Below are positions 27,007 through 35,300 of a DNA stretch of 64,000 nucleotides, in pieces. The DNA is taken from assembly GCF_028885415.1 (NCBI RefSeq), contig NZ_CP118527.1:1116001-1180000 (forward strand). Direction: 5' to 3'. The notes beneath the pieces were generated by a model. That model saw nothing but the letters and a program-made list of their open reading frames with translations. It was not told the DNA's origin and made no database searches. Numbering within the stretch: position 1 is the first letter of the stretch; each line of letters begins with the position of its first letter. This DNA is from Streptomyces coeruleorubidus. Its GTDB lineage: Bacteria; Actinomycetota; Actinomycetes; Streptomycetales; Streptomycetaceae. The position numbers and the translations under genes were made by a program.

Positions 27007-28077
27007 CTAGCGGGCCATCTCCTCCTTCAGTGCCGCGACGAACGCGTCCACGTCCTCCTCGGTCGTGTCGAAGGCGCACATCCAGCGGACGTCGCCCGCG
27101 GCCTCGTCCCAGAAGTAGAAGCGGAACCGCTTCTGCAGGCGCTCGCTCACGTCGTGCGGCAGGCGGGCGAACACCGCGTTGGCCTGCACCGGGTGGAGGA
27201 TCTCCACGCCGTGCACGGCGCGTACGCCCTCGGCGAGGCGCTGGGCCATCTCGTTGGAGTGGCGGGCGTTGCGCAGCCACAGGTCGCGGGCGAGCAGGGC
27301 CTCCAACTGCACCGACACGAAGCGCATCTTGGAGGCGAGCTGCATGGACAGCTTGCGCAGGTGCTTCATGTGGCTGACGGCGTCCTGGTTCAGGACCACG
27401 ACCGCCTCGCCGAACAGGGCACCGTTCTTCGTGCCGCCCAGGGAGAGGATGTCGACACCGGCGGCGTTGGTGAGCGTGCGCATCGGGACGTCCAGGGTGG
27501 CGGCGGCGTTGGCCAGCCGGGAGCCGTCCAGGTGCACCTTCATGCCGTGCGCGTGGGCGTGCTCGCACAGGGCGCGTATCTCCTCCGGCGTGTAGACCGT
27601 GCCCAGCTCGGTGGCCTGGGCGATGGAGACTACCTGCGGCATCGCGCGGTGCTCGTCGTCCCAGCCGTACGCCTGCCGGTCGATCAGCTCGGGCGTGAGC
27701 TTGCCGTCGGGCGTGGGCACGGTGAGCAGTTTCAGGCCGCCGACGCGCTCGGGCGCCCCGCACTCGTCGACGTTGATGTGGGCGCTCTCGGCGCAGATCA
27801 CCGCGCCCCAGCGGTCGGTGACCGCCTGGAGGGCGACGACGTTGGCGCCGGTGCCGTTGAAGACCGGGAACGCCTCGGCCGTGGCCCCGAAGTGGCTGCG
27901 GACAACGCTCTGGAGGTTCTCGGTGTAGGCGTCCTCGCCGTACGCGACCTGGTGCCCGCCGTTGGCCAGGGCCAGGGCGGCGAGCACCTCCGGGTGGGCG
28001 CCGGCGTAGTTGTCGCTGGCGAAACCGCGGACCTCGGGGTCGTGATGGCGACGGGCGTCGGTCTTCGGCGGGTTCAC
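27007..28077 (-). CDS. Low-specificity threonine aldolase-like PLP enzyme
   Basis: 356-aa fold-type I PLP enzyme. Conserved features: FASDNYAGAHPEVLAALALA, FNGTGANVVALQAV (cofactor phosphate), AESAHINVDECGAPE, HLDGSRLANA (Asp184 pairs with the PLP ring) and the Schiff-base Lys217 in SLGGTKNGALFGE. It should cleave L-threonine or another beta-hydroxy-amino acid to glycine and an aldehyde, or act in reverse. The GTG start overlaps the SDR stop as GTGA. It is the last gene of the operon DUF6421-SDR-aldolase. Confidence 0.92.
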   Translation of the reverse strand: MNPPKTDARRHHDPEVRGFASDNYAGAHPEVLAALALANGGHQVAYGEDAYTENLQSVVRSHFGATAEAFPVFNGTGANVVALQAVTDRWGAVICAESAHINVDECGAPERVGGLKLLTVPTPDGKLTPELIDRQAYGWDDEHRAMPQVVSIAQATELGTVYTPEEIRALCEHAHAHGMKVHLDGSRLANAAATLDVPMRTLTNAAGVDILSLGGTKNGALFGEAVVVLNQDAVSHMKHLRKLSMQLASKMRFVSVQLEALLARDLWLRNARHSNEMAQRLAEGVRAVHGVEILHPVQANAVFARLPHDVSERLQKRFRFYFWDEAAGDVRWMCAFDTTEEDVDAFVAALKEEMAR

Positions 28078-28868
28078 GGCTTCTCGGTGAGCCACAGACG
28101 GTTTCCGTTCACTTCGGCGGCGGGCTTCTGCCAGACCTCGGTGATGGCCTCGGCCAGGTCCTTGACGTCCGTGAAGCCCGCGAACTTCGCGTTGGGTCGC
28201 TCGGCGCGCATCGCGTCGTGCACCAGTGCCTTCACCACCAGGATGGCAGCCGCCGAGGTCGGGCCGTCGGGGCCCCCGGCCTTGCGGAAGTAGTCGGCCA
28301 TGGCCAGCGTCCACGCCTCGGCGGCGGCCTTGGCCGCGGCGTAGGCGGCGTTGCCCGCGGTGGGCTTGCTGGCGCCCGCCGCGCTGATCAGCACGTAGCG
28401 ACCGCGGTCGCTGCGCTGGAGCGCCTCGTGGAAGGCGAGGGACGTGTGCTGCACGGTGCGCACGAGCAGCATCTCCAGGAAGTCCCAGTCGTCCAGGCTG
28501 GTCCTGGTGAAGGTCTCGCTGCCGCGCCAGCCGCCCACGAGATGGACCAGGCCGTCGACGCGGCCGAAGTCCTTCTCGATGCGGGTGGCCCAGTCGTGAG
28601 TCGCCCGCAGGTCGAGCAGGTCGACCGTGTCACCGGTGACGGTGGCGCCGCCGGTCGCGTAGCTCGCCGCGTCGACCGCCTCCGCCAGCCGCTCCGGGTC
28701 GTTGTCCGAGCCGATGACGGTGGCTCCCGCCTCGGCCAGCCTGAGCAGTGCGGCCCGGCCCGCGGGTCCTCCCGCTCCGGCCACCGCGATCACCGCGCCG
28801 CTGAGCGCCCCGTTCCCCGCCATGGTCTTCGCCTCCTGAGCAGTGTTCTCGCTTCGCCGATCGCTCAC
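28074..28868 (-). CDS. Short-chain dehydrogenase/reductase
   Basis: 264-aa SDR. The cofactor loop is GAVIAVAGAGGPAGRAALLR (about residues 24-43), a variant of TGxxxGxG; VHLVGG replaces the NNAG motif, and the catalytic Ser (VLISAAGASKP) and YxxxK (AAYAAAKAAAEAW, near 173-185) are present, so it should be active with NAD(P)H. It opens with GTG overlapping the upstream DUF6421 stop (GTGA) and ends overlapping the aldolase start. An ATG at residue 16 is an alternative start. Its substrate is probably made or used by the aldolase, by inference. Confidence 0.9.
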   Translation of the reverse strand: MSDRRSENTAQEAKTMAGNGALSGAVIAVAGAGGPAGRAALLRLAEAGATVIGSDNDPERLAEAVDAASYATGGATVTGDTVDLLDLRATHDWATRIEKDFGRVDGLVHLVGGWRGSETFTRTSLDDWDFLEMLLVRTVQHTSLAFHEALQRSDRGRYVLISAAGASKPTAGNAAYAAAKAAAEAWTLAMADYFRKAGGPDGPTSAAAILVVKALVHDAMRAERPNAKFAGFTDVKDLAEAITEVWQKPAAEVNGNRLWLTEKP

Positions 28869-30262
28869 GCGGCGATCCGCTCGGCGCCGTCCGCCGTGAT
28901 GCCCTTGGTGGAGGCGATCACGTTCTTCAGCTTCTTGGACAGTGCCTCATAGAACATGCTCAGCGGAAACTCGTCCGGAAGCACGTCATCGACGAGTTTC
29001 CGCGGCGGCTGCGTCACGTCCAGCGCGTCGGGGCCCTTGGCCCACTTCGAGCCCGGGTGCGGGGCGAGGTAGGTGGAGACGAGCTCGTACCCGGCGAACC
29101 AGTGGACGAGCTTGGGGCGGTCGATGCCGTCGCGGTAGAGCTGCTCGATCTCGGCGCACAGCTGGTTGGTGACCTGCGGGGCGCGCTCCCAGTCGATCGA
29201 GAGCTTGTTGTCCTTCCAGCGGACGACGTCGTGTTTGTGCAGGTAGGCGAAGAGGAGCTGGCCGCCGAGGCCGTCGTAGTTGCGCACGCGCTCGCCGGTG
29301 ACGGGGAAGCGGAACATGCGGTCGAAGAGGACCGCGACCTGCACGTCACGCGCCTGCGGCACGCCGTCGGCGGCCAGCTTCACGGCCTCCTTGAAGGCGG
29401 TGAGGTCGCAGCGCAGCTCCTCCAGGCCGTACATCCAGAACGGCTGGCGCTGCTTGATCATGAACGGGTCGAACGGCAGGTCGCCGTGGCTGTGGGTGCG
29501 GTCGTGGACCATGTCCCACAGGACGAACGCCTCCTCGCAGCGCTTCTGGTCGTGGACCATGGCGGCGACGTCCTCGGGCAGCTCCAGGCCGAGGATGTCG
29601 ACGGCGGCGTCGGTGACGCGGCGGAAGCGGGCGGCCTCGCGGTCGCAGAAGATGCCGCCCCAGCTGAACCTCTCGGGGGCCTCGCGCACGGCGATGGTCT
29701 CGGGGAAGAGCACGGCGGAGTTGGTGTCGTAGCCCGCCGTGAAGTCCTCGAACTTGATGCCGCAGAACAGCGGGTTGTCGTAGCGGGTGCGCTCCAGTTC
29801 GGCCAGCCAGTCCGGCCAGACCATGCGCAGCACGACCGCTTCGAGGTTGCGGTCCGGGTTGCCGTTCTGCGTGTACATGGGGAAGACGACCAGGTGCTGG
29901 AGGCCGTCCGCGCGGTTCGCGGCGGGCTGGAAGGCCAGCAGCGAGTCGAGGAAGTCAGGCGCCTGGAAGCCGCCGTCGGCCCACCGGCCGAGGTCCTTGG
30001 CCAGGGCCTCGTGGTAGTCGCGGTCGTGCGGGAGCAGCGGGGAGAGCTCCAGGACCGCGTCCGTGACATGACGGACGGCGAGCTCGGCATCGGCCGGGTC
30101 GGGCGCGCCCTCGGCGTCGAAGTCGATCGACCCGTCCTTGGACTGCCATGGCCGGATCCGCTCCACGGCATCCTTGAGCACGGGCCATGCCGGGTGCTCC
30201 ACCACCCTGACCACGGGAGGAACCCGTTCCTCCGAACCCACCTGCACAAGAATTTCCGTCAT
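28865..30262 (-). CDS. DUF6421 family protein
   Basis: 465-aa cytosolic protein of an actinobacterial family without known function. It starts MTEILVQVGSEERVPPVVRV. The middle contains a striking block of acidic and His residues, FVLWDMVHDRTHSHGDLPFD followed by PFMIKQRQPFWMYGLEELRC, which looks like a metal site or active centre. There is no signal peptide or membrane helix. It is the first gene of a tightly coupled three-gene operon with an SDR and a threonine aldolase, so a role in hydroxy-amino-acid chemistry is suggested by context only. Confidence 0.85.
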   Translation of the reverse strand: MTEILVQVGSEERVPPVVRVVEHPAWPVLKDAVERIRPWQSKDGSIDFDAEGAPDPADAELAVRHVTDAVLELSPLLPHDRDYHEALAKDLGRWADGGFQAPDFLDSLLAFQPAANRADGLQHLVVFPMYTQNGNPDRNLEAVVLRMVWPDWLAELERTRYDNPLFCGIKFEDFTAGYDTNSAVLFPETIAVREAPERFSWGGIFCDREAARFRRVTDAAVDILGLELPEDVAAMVHDQKRCEEAFVLWDMVHDRTHSHGDLPFDPFMIKQRQPFWMYGLEELRCDLTAFKEAVKLAADGVPQARDVQVAVLFDRMFRFPVTGERVRNYDGLGGQLLFAYLHKHDVVRWKDNKLSIDWERAPQVTNQLCAEIEQLYRDGIDRPKLVHWFAGYELVSTYLAPHPGSKWAKGPDALDVTQPPRKLVDDVLPDEFPLSMFYEALSKKLKNVIASTKGITADGAERIAA

Positions 30263-30299
30263 GTCCCACCCTCCACGGGAGAATCTCGCGTACACCGAC

Positions 30300-30311
30300 C
30301 GTATACATACG
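30300..30311. promoter_or_regulatory. Small palindrome in the DUF6421/phosphodiesterase intergenic region
   Basis: CGTAT-AC-ATACG, 38 bases upstream of the DUF6421 start in the 249-bp divergent gap (30263-30511). It may be an operator. No gene was seen in this gap. Confidence 0.4.
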
Positions 30312-30511
30312 AGGTTCCTCCCAGCAAGGGTCGCCTCGGGAAAATATCCTGCTCTACCCCGCCCTTCACCGCATTTTTTCCTGCCGGTCACGCTTATGCC
30401 CGCACGCGCGCCGACCATGCCCTCACCCTCTGCACAGGGTGGGTGCAGGCGATACGGTCAGGTGGGCCGTCAGGCCCCCAGTGCCGCCTGTCGACGGAAG
30501 AGAGTCGCGTC

Positions 30512-31195
30512 TTGAACTTCCTCACCATCGGTCACCGCGGAGTCATGGGTGTGGAACCCGAGAACACCCTCCGGTCCTTCGTCGCCGCGCAGGAGGCCGG
30601 TCTCGACGTCATCGAACTCGATCTGCATCTGAGCAAGGACGGCGCGCTCGTCGTCATGCACGACACGGACGTGGACCGCACGACCGACGGCACCGGGCCG
30701 ATCGCCGAGAAGACCCTCGCCGAGCTGCGGGCCCTGGACGCGGGCCGGGGCGAGCGGGTGCCGGTCTTCGAGGAGGTCCTGGAGGCCGTATCGACGCCGC
30801 TCCAGGCTGAGATCAAGGACGTGCAGGCGGCGCGGGCCCTGGCCGAGGTGATGAACCGGCGCGGGCTGGCCGGCCGGGTGGAGGTGTCCTCGTTCCACGA
30901 CGAGGCGATCGCCGAGATCGCCCGCCTGGTGCCGGGGGTGCGCACCGCGCTGATCGCCAGCCGGTACGGCACCGACATCGTGGAGCGGGCCGTCCAGGCC
31001 GGTGCCGCGACCGTCTGCCTGAACATCCGCCGGCTCACCCTGGAGATCGTGGAGCGCGCCCGCAAGGCCGACCTGAGGATCATCGGCTGGGTGGTGAACA
31101 CGCAGGACCATCTGCGTCTCGTCCGCGCCTTCGGTCTGGACGGCGCGACGACCGACCACCCGGACATCAAGCGCACGGGCCGTTTCACGGCGTAG
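30512..31195 (+). CDS. Glycerophosphodiester phosphodiesterase
   Basis: 227-aa enzyme that cleaves glycerophosphodiesters to glycerol-3-phosphate and an alcohol. The TTG start at 30512 (GGAAGAGAG upstream) gives NFLTIGHRGVMGVEPENTLR, which holds the catalytic His and the Glu/Asn of the GDPD active site; the metal ligands appear in VIELDLHLSKDGALVVMHD and the second His in that HD pair. Later strands (QAEIKDVQAA, VEVSSFHDEAI, IIGWVVNT, GATTDHPD) follow the TIM barrel. It lacks a signal peptide, so it is cytosolic. Upstream frames extend further but have no conserved sequence. Confidence 0.94.
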   Translation: MNFLTIGHRGVMGVEPENTLRSFVAAQEAGLDVIELDLHLSKDGALVVMHDTDVDRTTDGTGPIAEKTLAELRALDAGRGERVPVFEEVLEAVSTPLQAEIKDVQAARALAEVMNRRGLAGRVEVSSFHDEAIAEIARLVPGVRTALIASRYGTDIVERAVQAGAATVCLNIRRLTLEIVERARKADLRIIGWVVNTQDHLRLVRAFGLDGATTDHPDIKRTGRFTA

Positions 31196-31222
31196 GGCCC
31201 GGTGCTGAACAGGCCCTGGTGA

Positions 31223-31762
31223 CTAGGCGAGCTCCTTGACCAGCAGCTCGAACTCCAGGTCGTCGCGCTGCGGGATGCCGAAGCGCTCGTCGCCGTACGG
31301 GAACGGGGTCGTCCGTCCCGTACGGCGGTAGCCGCGGCGCTCGTACCAGGCGATGAGGTCGTCGCGTACGGAGATCACGGTCATGTGCATCTCCGTCACG
31401 CCCCAGGTCTGGCGCGCCTGCCGCTCCGCCTCCGCGATGATCACCTTGCCGAGGCCCGCGCCCTGGAGCCGGGGGCTGACCGCGAACATCCCGAAGTAGG
31501 CGTGCTCTCCCCGGTGCTCGAGCTGGCAGCAGGCGACGATCGGCCCCTCCCGCTCCACCGTCAGCAGCCGGCCGTCGGGCGACTTGATAACGGCCAGCAC
31601 ACCCTCCGGATCGGTCCGCTGCCCCTGGAGAATGTCCGCCTCGGTGGTCCACCCGACCCGGCTCGCGTCGCCCCGGTACGCCGACTCGATCAGCGCGACC
31701 AGCTCGTCCACGTCGGCGTCCGTGGCATCGCGGAAGGTCAGTCCGGTGGCGGCGGTGTCCAT
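31223..31762 (-). CDS. GNAT-family N-acetyltransferase
   Basis: 179-aa acetyltransferase. After MDTAATGLTFRDATDADVDE, the GNAT core is visible: VACCQLEHRGEHAYFGMFAV (beta4), the acetyl-CoA pyrophosphate loop VSPRLQGAGLGKVIIAEAE (Q/RxxGxG/A) and LIAWYERRGYRRTGRTTPF near the C-terminus. All these fit an active enzyme; the acceptor amine is unknown. ATG 31762 is preferred over an upstream Met at 31834 for family length. Divergent from a VOC gene. Confidence 0.9.
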   Translation of the reverse strand: MDTAATGLTFRDATDADVDELVALIESAYRGDASRVGWTTEADILQGQRTDPEGVLAVIKSPDGRLLTVEREGPIVACCQLEHRGEHAYFGMFAVSPRLQGAGLGKVIIAEAERQARQTWGVTEMHMTVISVRDDLIAWYERRGYRRTGRTTPFPYGDERFGIPQRDDLEFELLVKELA

Positions 31763-31832
31763 GGGCGTACGTCTCCGTTTCGTGGGGCGCGCGGGCAGGG
31801 ACGAGAGTAACTCCGCCCCTAGGCTCCGGTGC

Positions 31833-32225
31833 ATGGTGCATGTACTCAGCAGCCGACTCCTGCTCCGCCCCAGCGACCCCGAGCGGTCCCGTGCCTTCTA
31901 CGGCGAACAGCTCGGGCTCGCCGTGTACCGGGAGTTCGGCACGGGGCCGGAACGCGGGACGGTCTACTTCCTCGGCGGTGGCTTCCTGGAGGTCTCGGGC
32001 CGGTCCGAGGCCCCGCCGGCGCCGGCCACGCGGCTGTGGCTGCAGGTCGACGACGCGGCGGCGGCGCAGGACGAGCTGCGGGCGAAGGGCGTGGAGATCG
32101 TACGGCCGCCGGTGAAGGAGCCCTGGGGGCTGGTCGAGATGTGGATCGCGGATCCGGACGGGACGCCGATCGTGCTGGTGGAGGTCCCGGCGGACCATCC
32201 GATGCGCTACCGGCCGGGCATCTGA
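31833..32225 (+). CDS. VOC (glyoxalase/bleomycin-resistance) protein
   Basis: 130-aa single-domain VOC protein: VHVLSSRLLLRPSDPERSRA, FYGEQLGLAVYREF, LWLQVDDAAAAQDELRAKGV and EPWGLVEMWIADPDGTPIVLVE form the two half-domains. The C-terminal Glu that often ligates the metal is present (VLVEV). Likely binds or modifies a small hydrophobic or electrophilic compound; the ligand is not predictable. ATG at 31833 follows the divergent GNAT promoter region, and its stop is 2 bases from the stop of the convergent GNAT gene at 32228. Confidence 0.87.
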   Translation: MVHVLSSRLLLRPSDPERSRAFYGEQLGLAVYREFGTGPERGTVYFLGGGFLEVSGRSEAPPAPATRLWLQVDDAAAAQDELRAKGVEIVRPPVKEPWGLVEMWIADPDGTPIVLVEVPADHPMRYRPGI

Positions 32226-32227
32226 GG

Positions 32228-33349
32228 TCACCCGGGGCGGTGCTCCCAGCCCCGGTCGGTGCGGGTCAGCTCGCGAAAGCCCGCACCTGTCAGGTGGCCG
32301 AGCATGGTGCTGTCGGCGGCGGATTCGTAGGCGACGAGCCGGTCGACACCGCACAAGCGAAGCCAGTCGGCGGCCTGGCCGAGCAGCCAGTGCTCCAGTC
32401 CCGTGCCGTACTGCGCGGGGTCGATGTGCAGGTTGCCGATGTCGGCCAGACCGGCGGCGCGGGCGTGGCGTTCCGGGCGGGCCAGGGCCGTGTCGATCTC
32501 GACGAAGCCCAGGGGGCGTCCGCAAAGTCCCGTCGTCCGCCGGGAGGGCGGGCCCTGCGGCGTCCGGTGCGTGCTCTCGGCGTGCCGGGCGGACGCCCGC
32601 GTACTGGTTGTACGCGGGTGTTCACCCGGTGCGGCGAGTGGGGGTCCCCCCTGCTCGAAGCGCTTGGGGGAGCGTGCCGGGCGTCGCAGGGCAGGCGGGA
32701 CTTTGCGGACACCCCCTGGGGCGCCGGTGTCGGCGCGGGCCGTGAAGCGGGTGCCGCACTCCCCCAGCGTGCGCTCGATCGTGACGCCGGGCCGGGGCTC
32801 GGGCGCCGGCAGGTCGGCCACCCGGGCGATCAGGATGACCTCGGTGTCCCCGACGTGCCGGAAGCCCGCCCGTTCGTAGACGGCCCGGATGTGCGGCCAG
32901 TTGCGGGGCAGGCCGTAGACGAGGGGGGCGGGCAGCGCGCCGTCGGCGTACCGGACGCGTACGTTCCAGCGGGCGAACTGTGCCAGGCACGCCCGCATCA
33001 GGAGGTCAGCGGCCTGGTCGGCGTCCGGCCAGAACGACGCCGCCGGACGGCACACGAACCAGTCGATCTCGGCGGCGTCCCGGTAGCTCTCGCCGACCTC
33101 GGCGTCGGCGCGGTAGCGCAGCAGGTGGGCCGCGGCGACGACGTACTCGCGCTGCTCGGCGACGAGCGTCGTCCGCTCGGCCACCCACGGGTCGGTGATG
33201 AACTCGCCGGGCTGCCGCTCCAGGTCGCTGAGGACGGTGTTGACCGAGACCGAGACTCCGGGGACGACGGCCGCCACGTGCATGTTGACCAGGTCGGTGA
33301 GCTGGTCGCGGTCGGCTCGGCGGAAGGGGCGCACCTCGAGCGCGGGCAT
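32228..33349 (-). CDS. GNAT-family acetyltransferase interrupted by an in-frame palindromic insert
   Basis: 373-aa protein from ATG 33349 (AGG upstream). N-terminal GNAT half: LEVRPFRRADRDQLTDLVNM to WPHIRAVYERAGFRHVGDTE. The C-terminal half has LGFVEIDTALA, GNLHIDPAQYGTGLEHWLLG (acetyl-CoA loop) and MLGHLTGAGFRELTRTDRG. Between them, residues about 210-280 (starting GVRKVPPALRR, ending SRRTTGLCG) are Pro/Arg-rich and unlike GNAT. They coincide with a 213-bp element with 25-bp terminal inverted repeats, 71 codons in length, which keeps the frame. Without it the protein would be about 302 aa. Activity may be reduced or retained, because the insert sits between strands of the second module. Confidence 0.85.
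   Translation of the reverse strand: MPALEVRPFRRADRDQLTDLVNMHVAAVVPGVSVSVNTVLSDLERQPGEFITDPWVAERTTLVAEQREYVVAAAHLLRYRADAEVGESYRDAAEIDWFVCRPAASFWPDADQAADLLMRACLAQFARWNVRVRYADGALPAPLVYGLPRNWPHIRAVYERAGFRHVGDTEVILIARVADLPAPEPRPGVTIERTLGECGTRFTARADTGAPGGVRKVPPALRRPARSPKRFEQGGPPLAAPGEHPRTTSTRASARHAESTHRTPQGPPSRRTTGLCGRPLGFVEIDTALARPERHARAAGLADIGNLHIDPAQYGTGLEHWLLGQAADWLRLCGVDRLVAYESAADSTMLGHLTGAGFRELTRTDRGWEHRPG
32508..32720. mobile_element. MITE-like palindromic element inserted in-frame in the GNAT gene
   Basis: The ends are inverted repeats: CCCAGGGGGCG plus TCCGCAAAGTCCCG on the left (32508-32532), matched by the reverse complement at 32696-32720 with one mismatch in 25. Partial symmetry continues inward (GCCCTGCGGCGTCCGG versus GCCCTGCGACGCCCGG). 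The interior holds a perfect hairpin (ACGCCCGCGTAC / GTACGCGGGTGT, 32593-32621) and a GGGGGTCCCCC palindrome near 32640. No transposase is encoded. This pattern matches small dispersed palindromic repeats seen in Streptomyces genomes. The insertion date and target-site duplication could not be defined. Confidence 0.75.
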
Positions 33350-33528
33350 GGGAAACCTCCGGGCAGGGTGAAGGAGCTGGAGGCCGCCACGCGGTGCGGT
33401 ACGGGGATGAGGGTATGCCGGGGCCGGTGCGGCACACCAGTGGGTTTTCCCGGATGGCAGGGAGAACGGACCGCGGCTTAGCGTGCTGGAGAGGCTCAAG
33501 CCCGGGGACCCCCTGTGGAAGGAACGCC

Positions 33529-34290
33529 ATGAAGCTCGACGCACCGGTGACCGGCGGGCCCTGCTGGACCGAGCTGGGGACCACCGATCCGGTGGCGGCC
33601 CAGCGGTTCTACACGAGACTGTTCGGCTGGCGGCCCGGGACGGACCCGCGTCAGGAGGCGGGCGGCTACACCGTCGCGCACCTCGGGAACGCGGCCGTCG
33701 CCGCGCTCGCCCCGCTGTACCAGCCGTCGCAGCCGGTCGCGTGGAACGTGTCGTTCGCGGTGACCGACGCGGACGCCACCGCCCATGAGGTGACCGAGGC
33801 GGGCGGGACGATGCTGTTCGGCCCGGTGGACGTGCTCGACGCGGGCCGGTTCGCGGTGGCCGCCGATCCGGGCGGTGCCGTGTTCCAGATGTGGCAGGCG
33901 GGCACCTTCCGGGGCGCCGGGCTGTTCAACGCACCCGGTTCGCTGGGCTGGGTGGAGCTGTACACCCGGGAGCCCGAACAGGCCCTGGCCTTCTACACGC
34001 GGGTGTTCGGCTGGACCGTCAACGCCTCGGAGCGGTACACCCAGTGGGGCGTCGGCGGGGCGGACTTCGGCGGCATGGTGACGATGGACGACAAGTTCCC
34101 GCCCGAGGTCCCGGCGCACTGGCTGCCGTACTTCGCCGTGGCGGACGTGGACGCCACGACCGCCGTCGTCCAGAAGCACGGCGACGTCCTCATGGTCCCC
34201 ACCTCCGTGCCCGACGGACCGCGCATCGCGGTGCTGCGGGACCCGCAGGGGGCGATGTTCGGCGTGTACCGGGCGGGCGACGAGGGTTGA
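33529..34290 (+). CDS. Two-domain VOC family protein
   Basis: 253-aa protein built from two VOC domains (about residues 8-120 and 132-250). Each shows the PVAAQRFYTRLFGWRPG-type start (also EPEQALAFYTRVFGWTVN) and a glycine-rich DPGGAVFQMWQ / DPQGAMFGVYR end. Such tandem VOC proteins in Streptomyces are often called hydroxylase-like or glyoxalase-like; the ligand is unknown. GGAAGGAACGCC precedes the ATG. The stop is followed after 11 bases by the GTG of the shortened aldo/keto reductase. Confidence 0.9.
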   Translation: MKLDAPVTGGPCWTELGTTDPVAAQRFYTRLFGWRPGTDPRQEAGGYTVAHLGNAAVAALAPLYQPSQPVAWNVSFAVTDADATAHEVTEAGGTMLFGPVDVLDAGRFAVAADPGGAVFQMWQAGTFRGAGLFNAPGSLGWVELYTREPEQALAFYTRVFGWTVNASERYTQWGVGGADFGGMVTMDDKFPPEVPAHWLPYFAVADVDATTAVVQKHGDVLMVPTSVPDGPRIAVLRDPQGAMFGVYRAGDEG

Positions 34291-34301
34291 GGCGACGGTG
34301 T

Positions 34302-35267
34302 GTGACGCCGGGGTCGTGGTTCGCCCGAATCGTCGATGCCTATGCGGAGGCGGGCGGCAACTTCATCGACACCGCCGACAACTACACCGACGGCAGCTCG
34401 GAACGGATCCTCGGGGCGCTGCTGGAGGGTCGCCGCGACACGTTCGTACTGGCCAGCAAGTACACCTGCGGGATCCGCGACGGCGACGTCAACGCCGCGG
34501 GCAACCACCGCAAGAACCTCATCCAGTCGGTGGAGGCGAGTCTGGAGCGGCTGCGCACCGACCGGCTGGACGTGCTGTGGGTGCACGCCCGGGACAACTT
34601 CACACCGGTCGAGGAGGTCATGCGGGCCCTGGACGACCTCGTCCGCACGGGCAAGGTGCTGTACGTCGGCGTCTCGGACTGGCCGGCCTGGGAGATCGCG
34701 CAGGCCAACACCCTGGCGGAGCTGCGGGGCTGGACCGCGTTCGCCGGTTCGCAACTGCGCTACAGCCTGCTGGAGAGGACCCCGGAGCGCGAACTGCTGC
34801 CCCAGGCGAGGGCGTTCGACCTGGCGGTGCTGGCATGGGCGCCGCTCGCGGCCGGGAAGCTCACCGGCAAGTACCGCAGGGGCGAGACGGGGCGGCTGGA
34901 CACCACGGGCGATGACATCGACCCGCGCGAGGAGGCGGTGATCAGTGCCGTCCTGGAGATCGCCGAGCAGGGCGGCTGGAGTCCGGCCCAGGTGGCGCTG
35001 GCCTGGCTGCTGGCCCGGCCGGGCAACGTGGTCCCGATCATCGCGGCGACCAAGGAGAGCCAGCTCGCCGACAATCTGGGCAGCGTCGACGTCCGCCTCG
35101 ACGCGGATGCCCTCGCCCGCCTCGACGAGGTGAGCGCGGTGCCGCTGGGCTTCCCGCACGACTTCGTCCGCGAACCGGCCATCACCCGCGCCATCGACGG
35201 CGACCGCTGGCCGGCCATCGAGGACCGCCGCTCCACGCACCGCCGCACGGCGCACGAGGTGCTCTGA
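34302..35267 (+). CDS. Aldo/keto reductase lacking the usual N-terminus (probably truncated)
   Basis: 321 aa as read from a GTG directly behind the VOC gene. It starts WFARIVDAYAEAGGNFIDTA; intact relatives have about 45 more residues before this point, including the first beta strand and the Gly-rich LGTMTFG segment. The catalytic tetrad is still present: Asp26, Tyr28, Lys53 (LASKYT), His95 (WVHARD). The NADPH-binding C-terminal part (AWLLARPGNVVPIIAATKES) is intact. The junction with unrelated upstream DNA at 34291-34325 suggests a deletion. The barrel may not close, so it could be a pseudogene even though the rest of the frame is open. Confidence 0.75.
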   Translation: MTPGSWFARIVDAYAEAGGNFIDTADNYTDGSSERILGALLEGRRDTFVLASKYTCGIRDGDVNAAGNHRKNLIQSVEASLERLRTDRLDVLWVHARDNFTPVEEVMRALDDLVRTGKVLYVGVSDWPAWEIAQANTLAELRGWTAFAGSQLRYSLLERTPERELLPQARAFDLAVLAWAPLAAGKLTGKYRRGETGRLDTTGDDIDPREEAVISAVLEIAEQGGWSPAQVALAWLLARPGNVVPIIAATKESQLADNLGSVDVRLDADALARLDEVSAVPLGFPHDFVREPAITRAIDGDRWPAIEDRRSTHRRTAHEVL

Positions 35268-35300
35268 CCGGTGAGCCGGGCCGCGGCCCCGCCTGGACGT

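Noticed and set aside
29057..30511. Long + strand frame opposite DUF6421 leading into the phosphodiesterase
   Set aside because: The region before 30512 is antisense to a conserved gene and has no motif; only the part from 30512 matches a known family.
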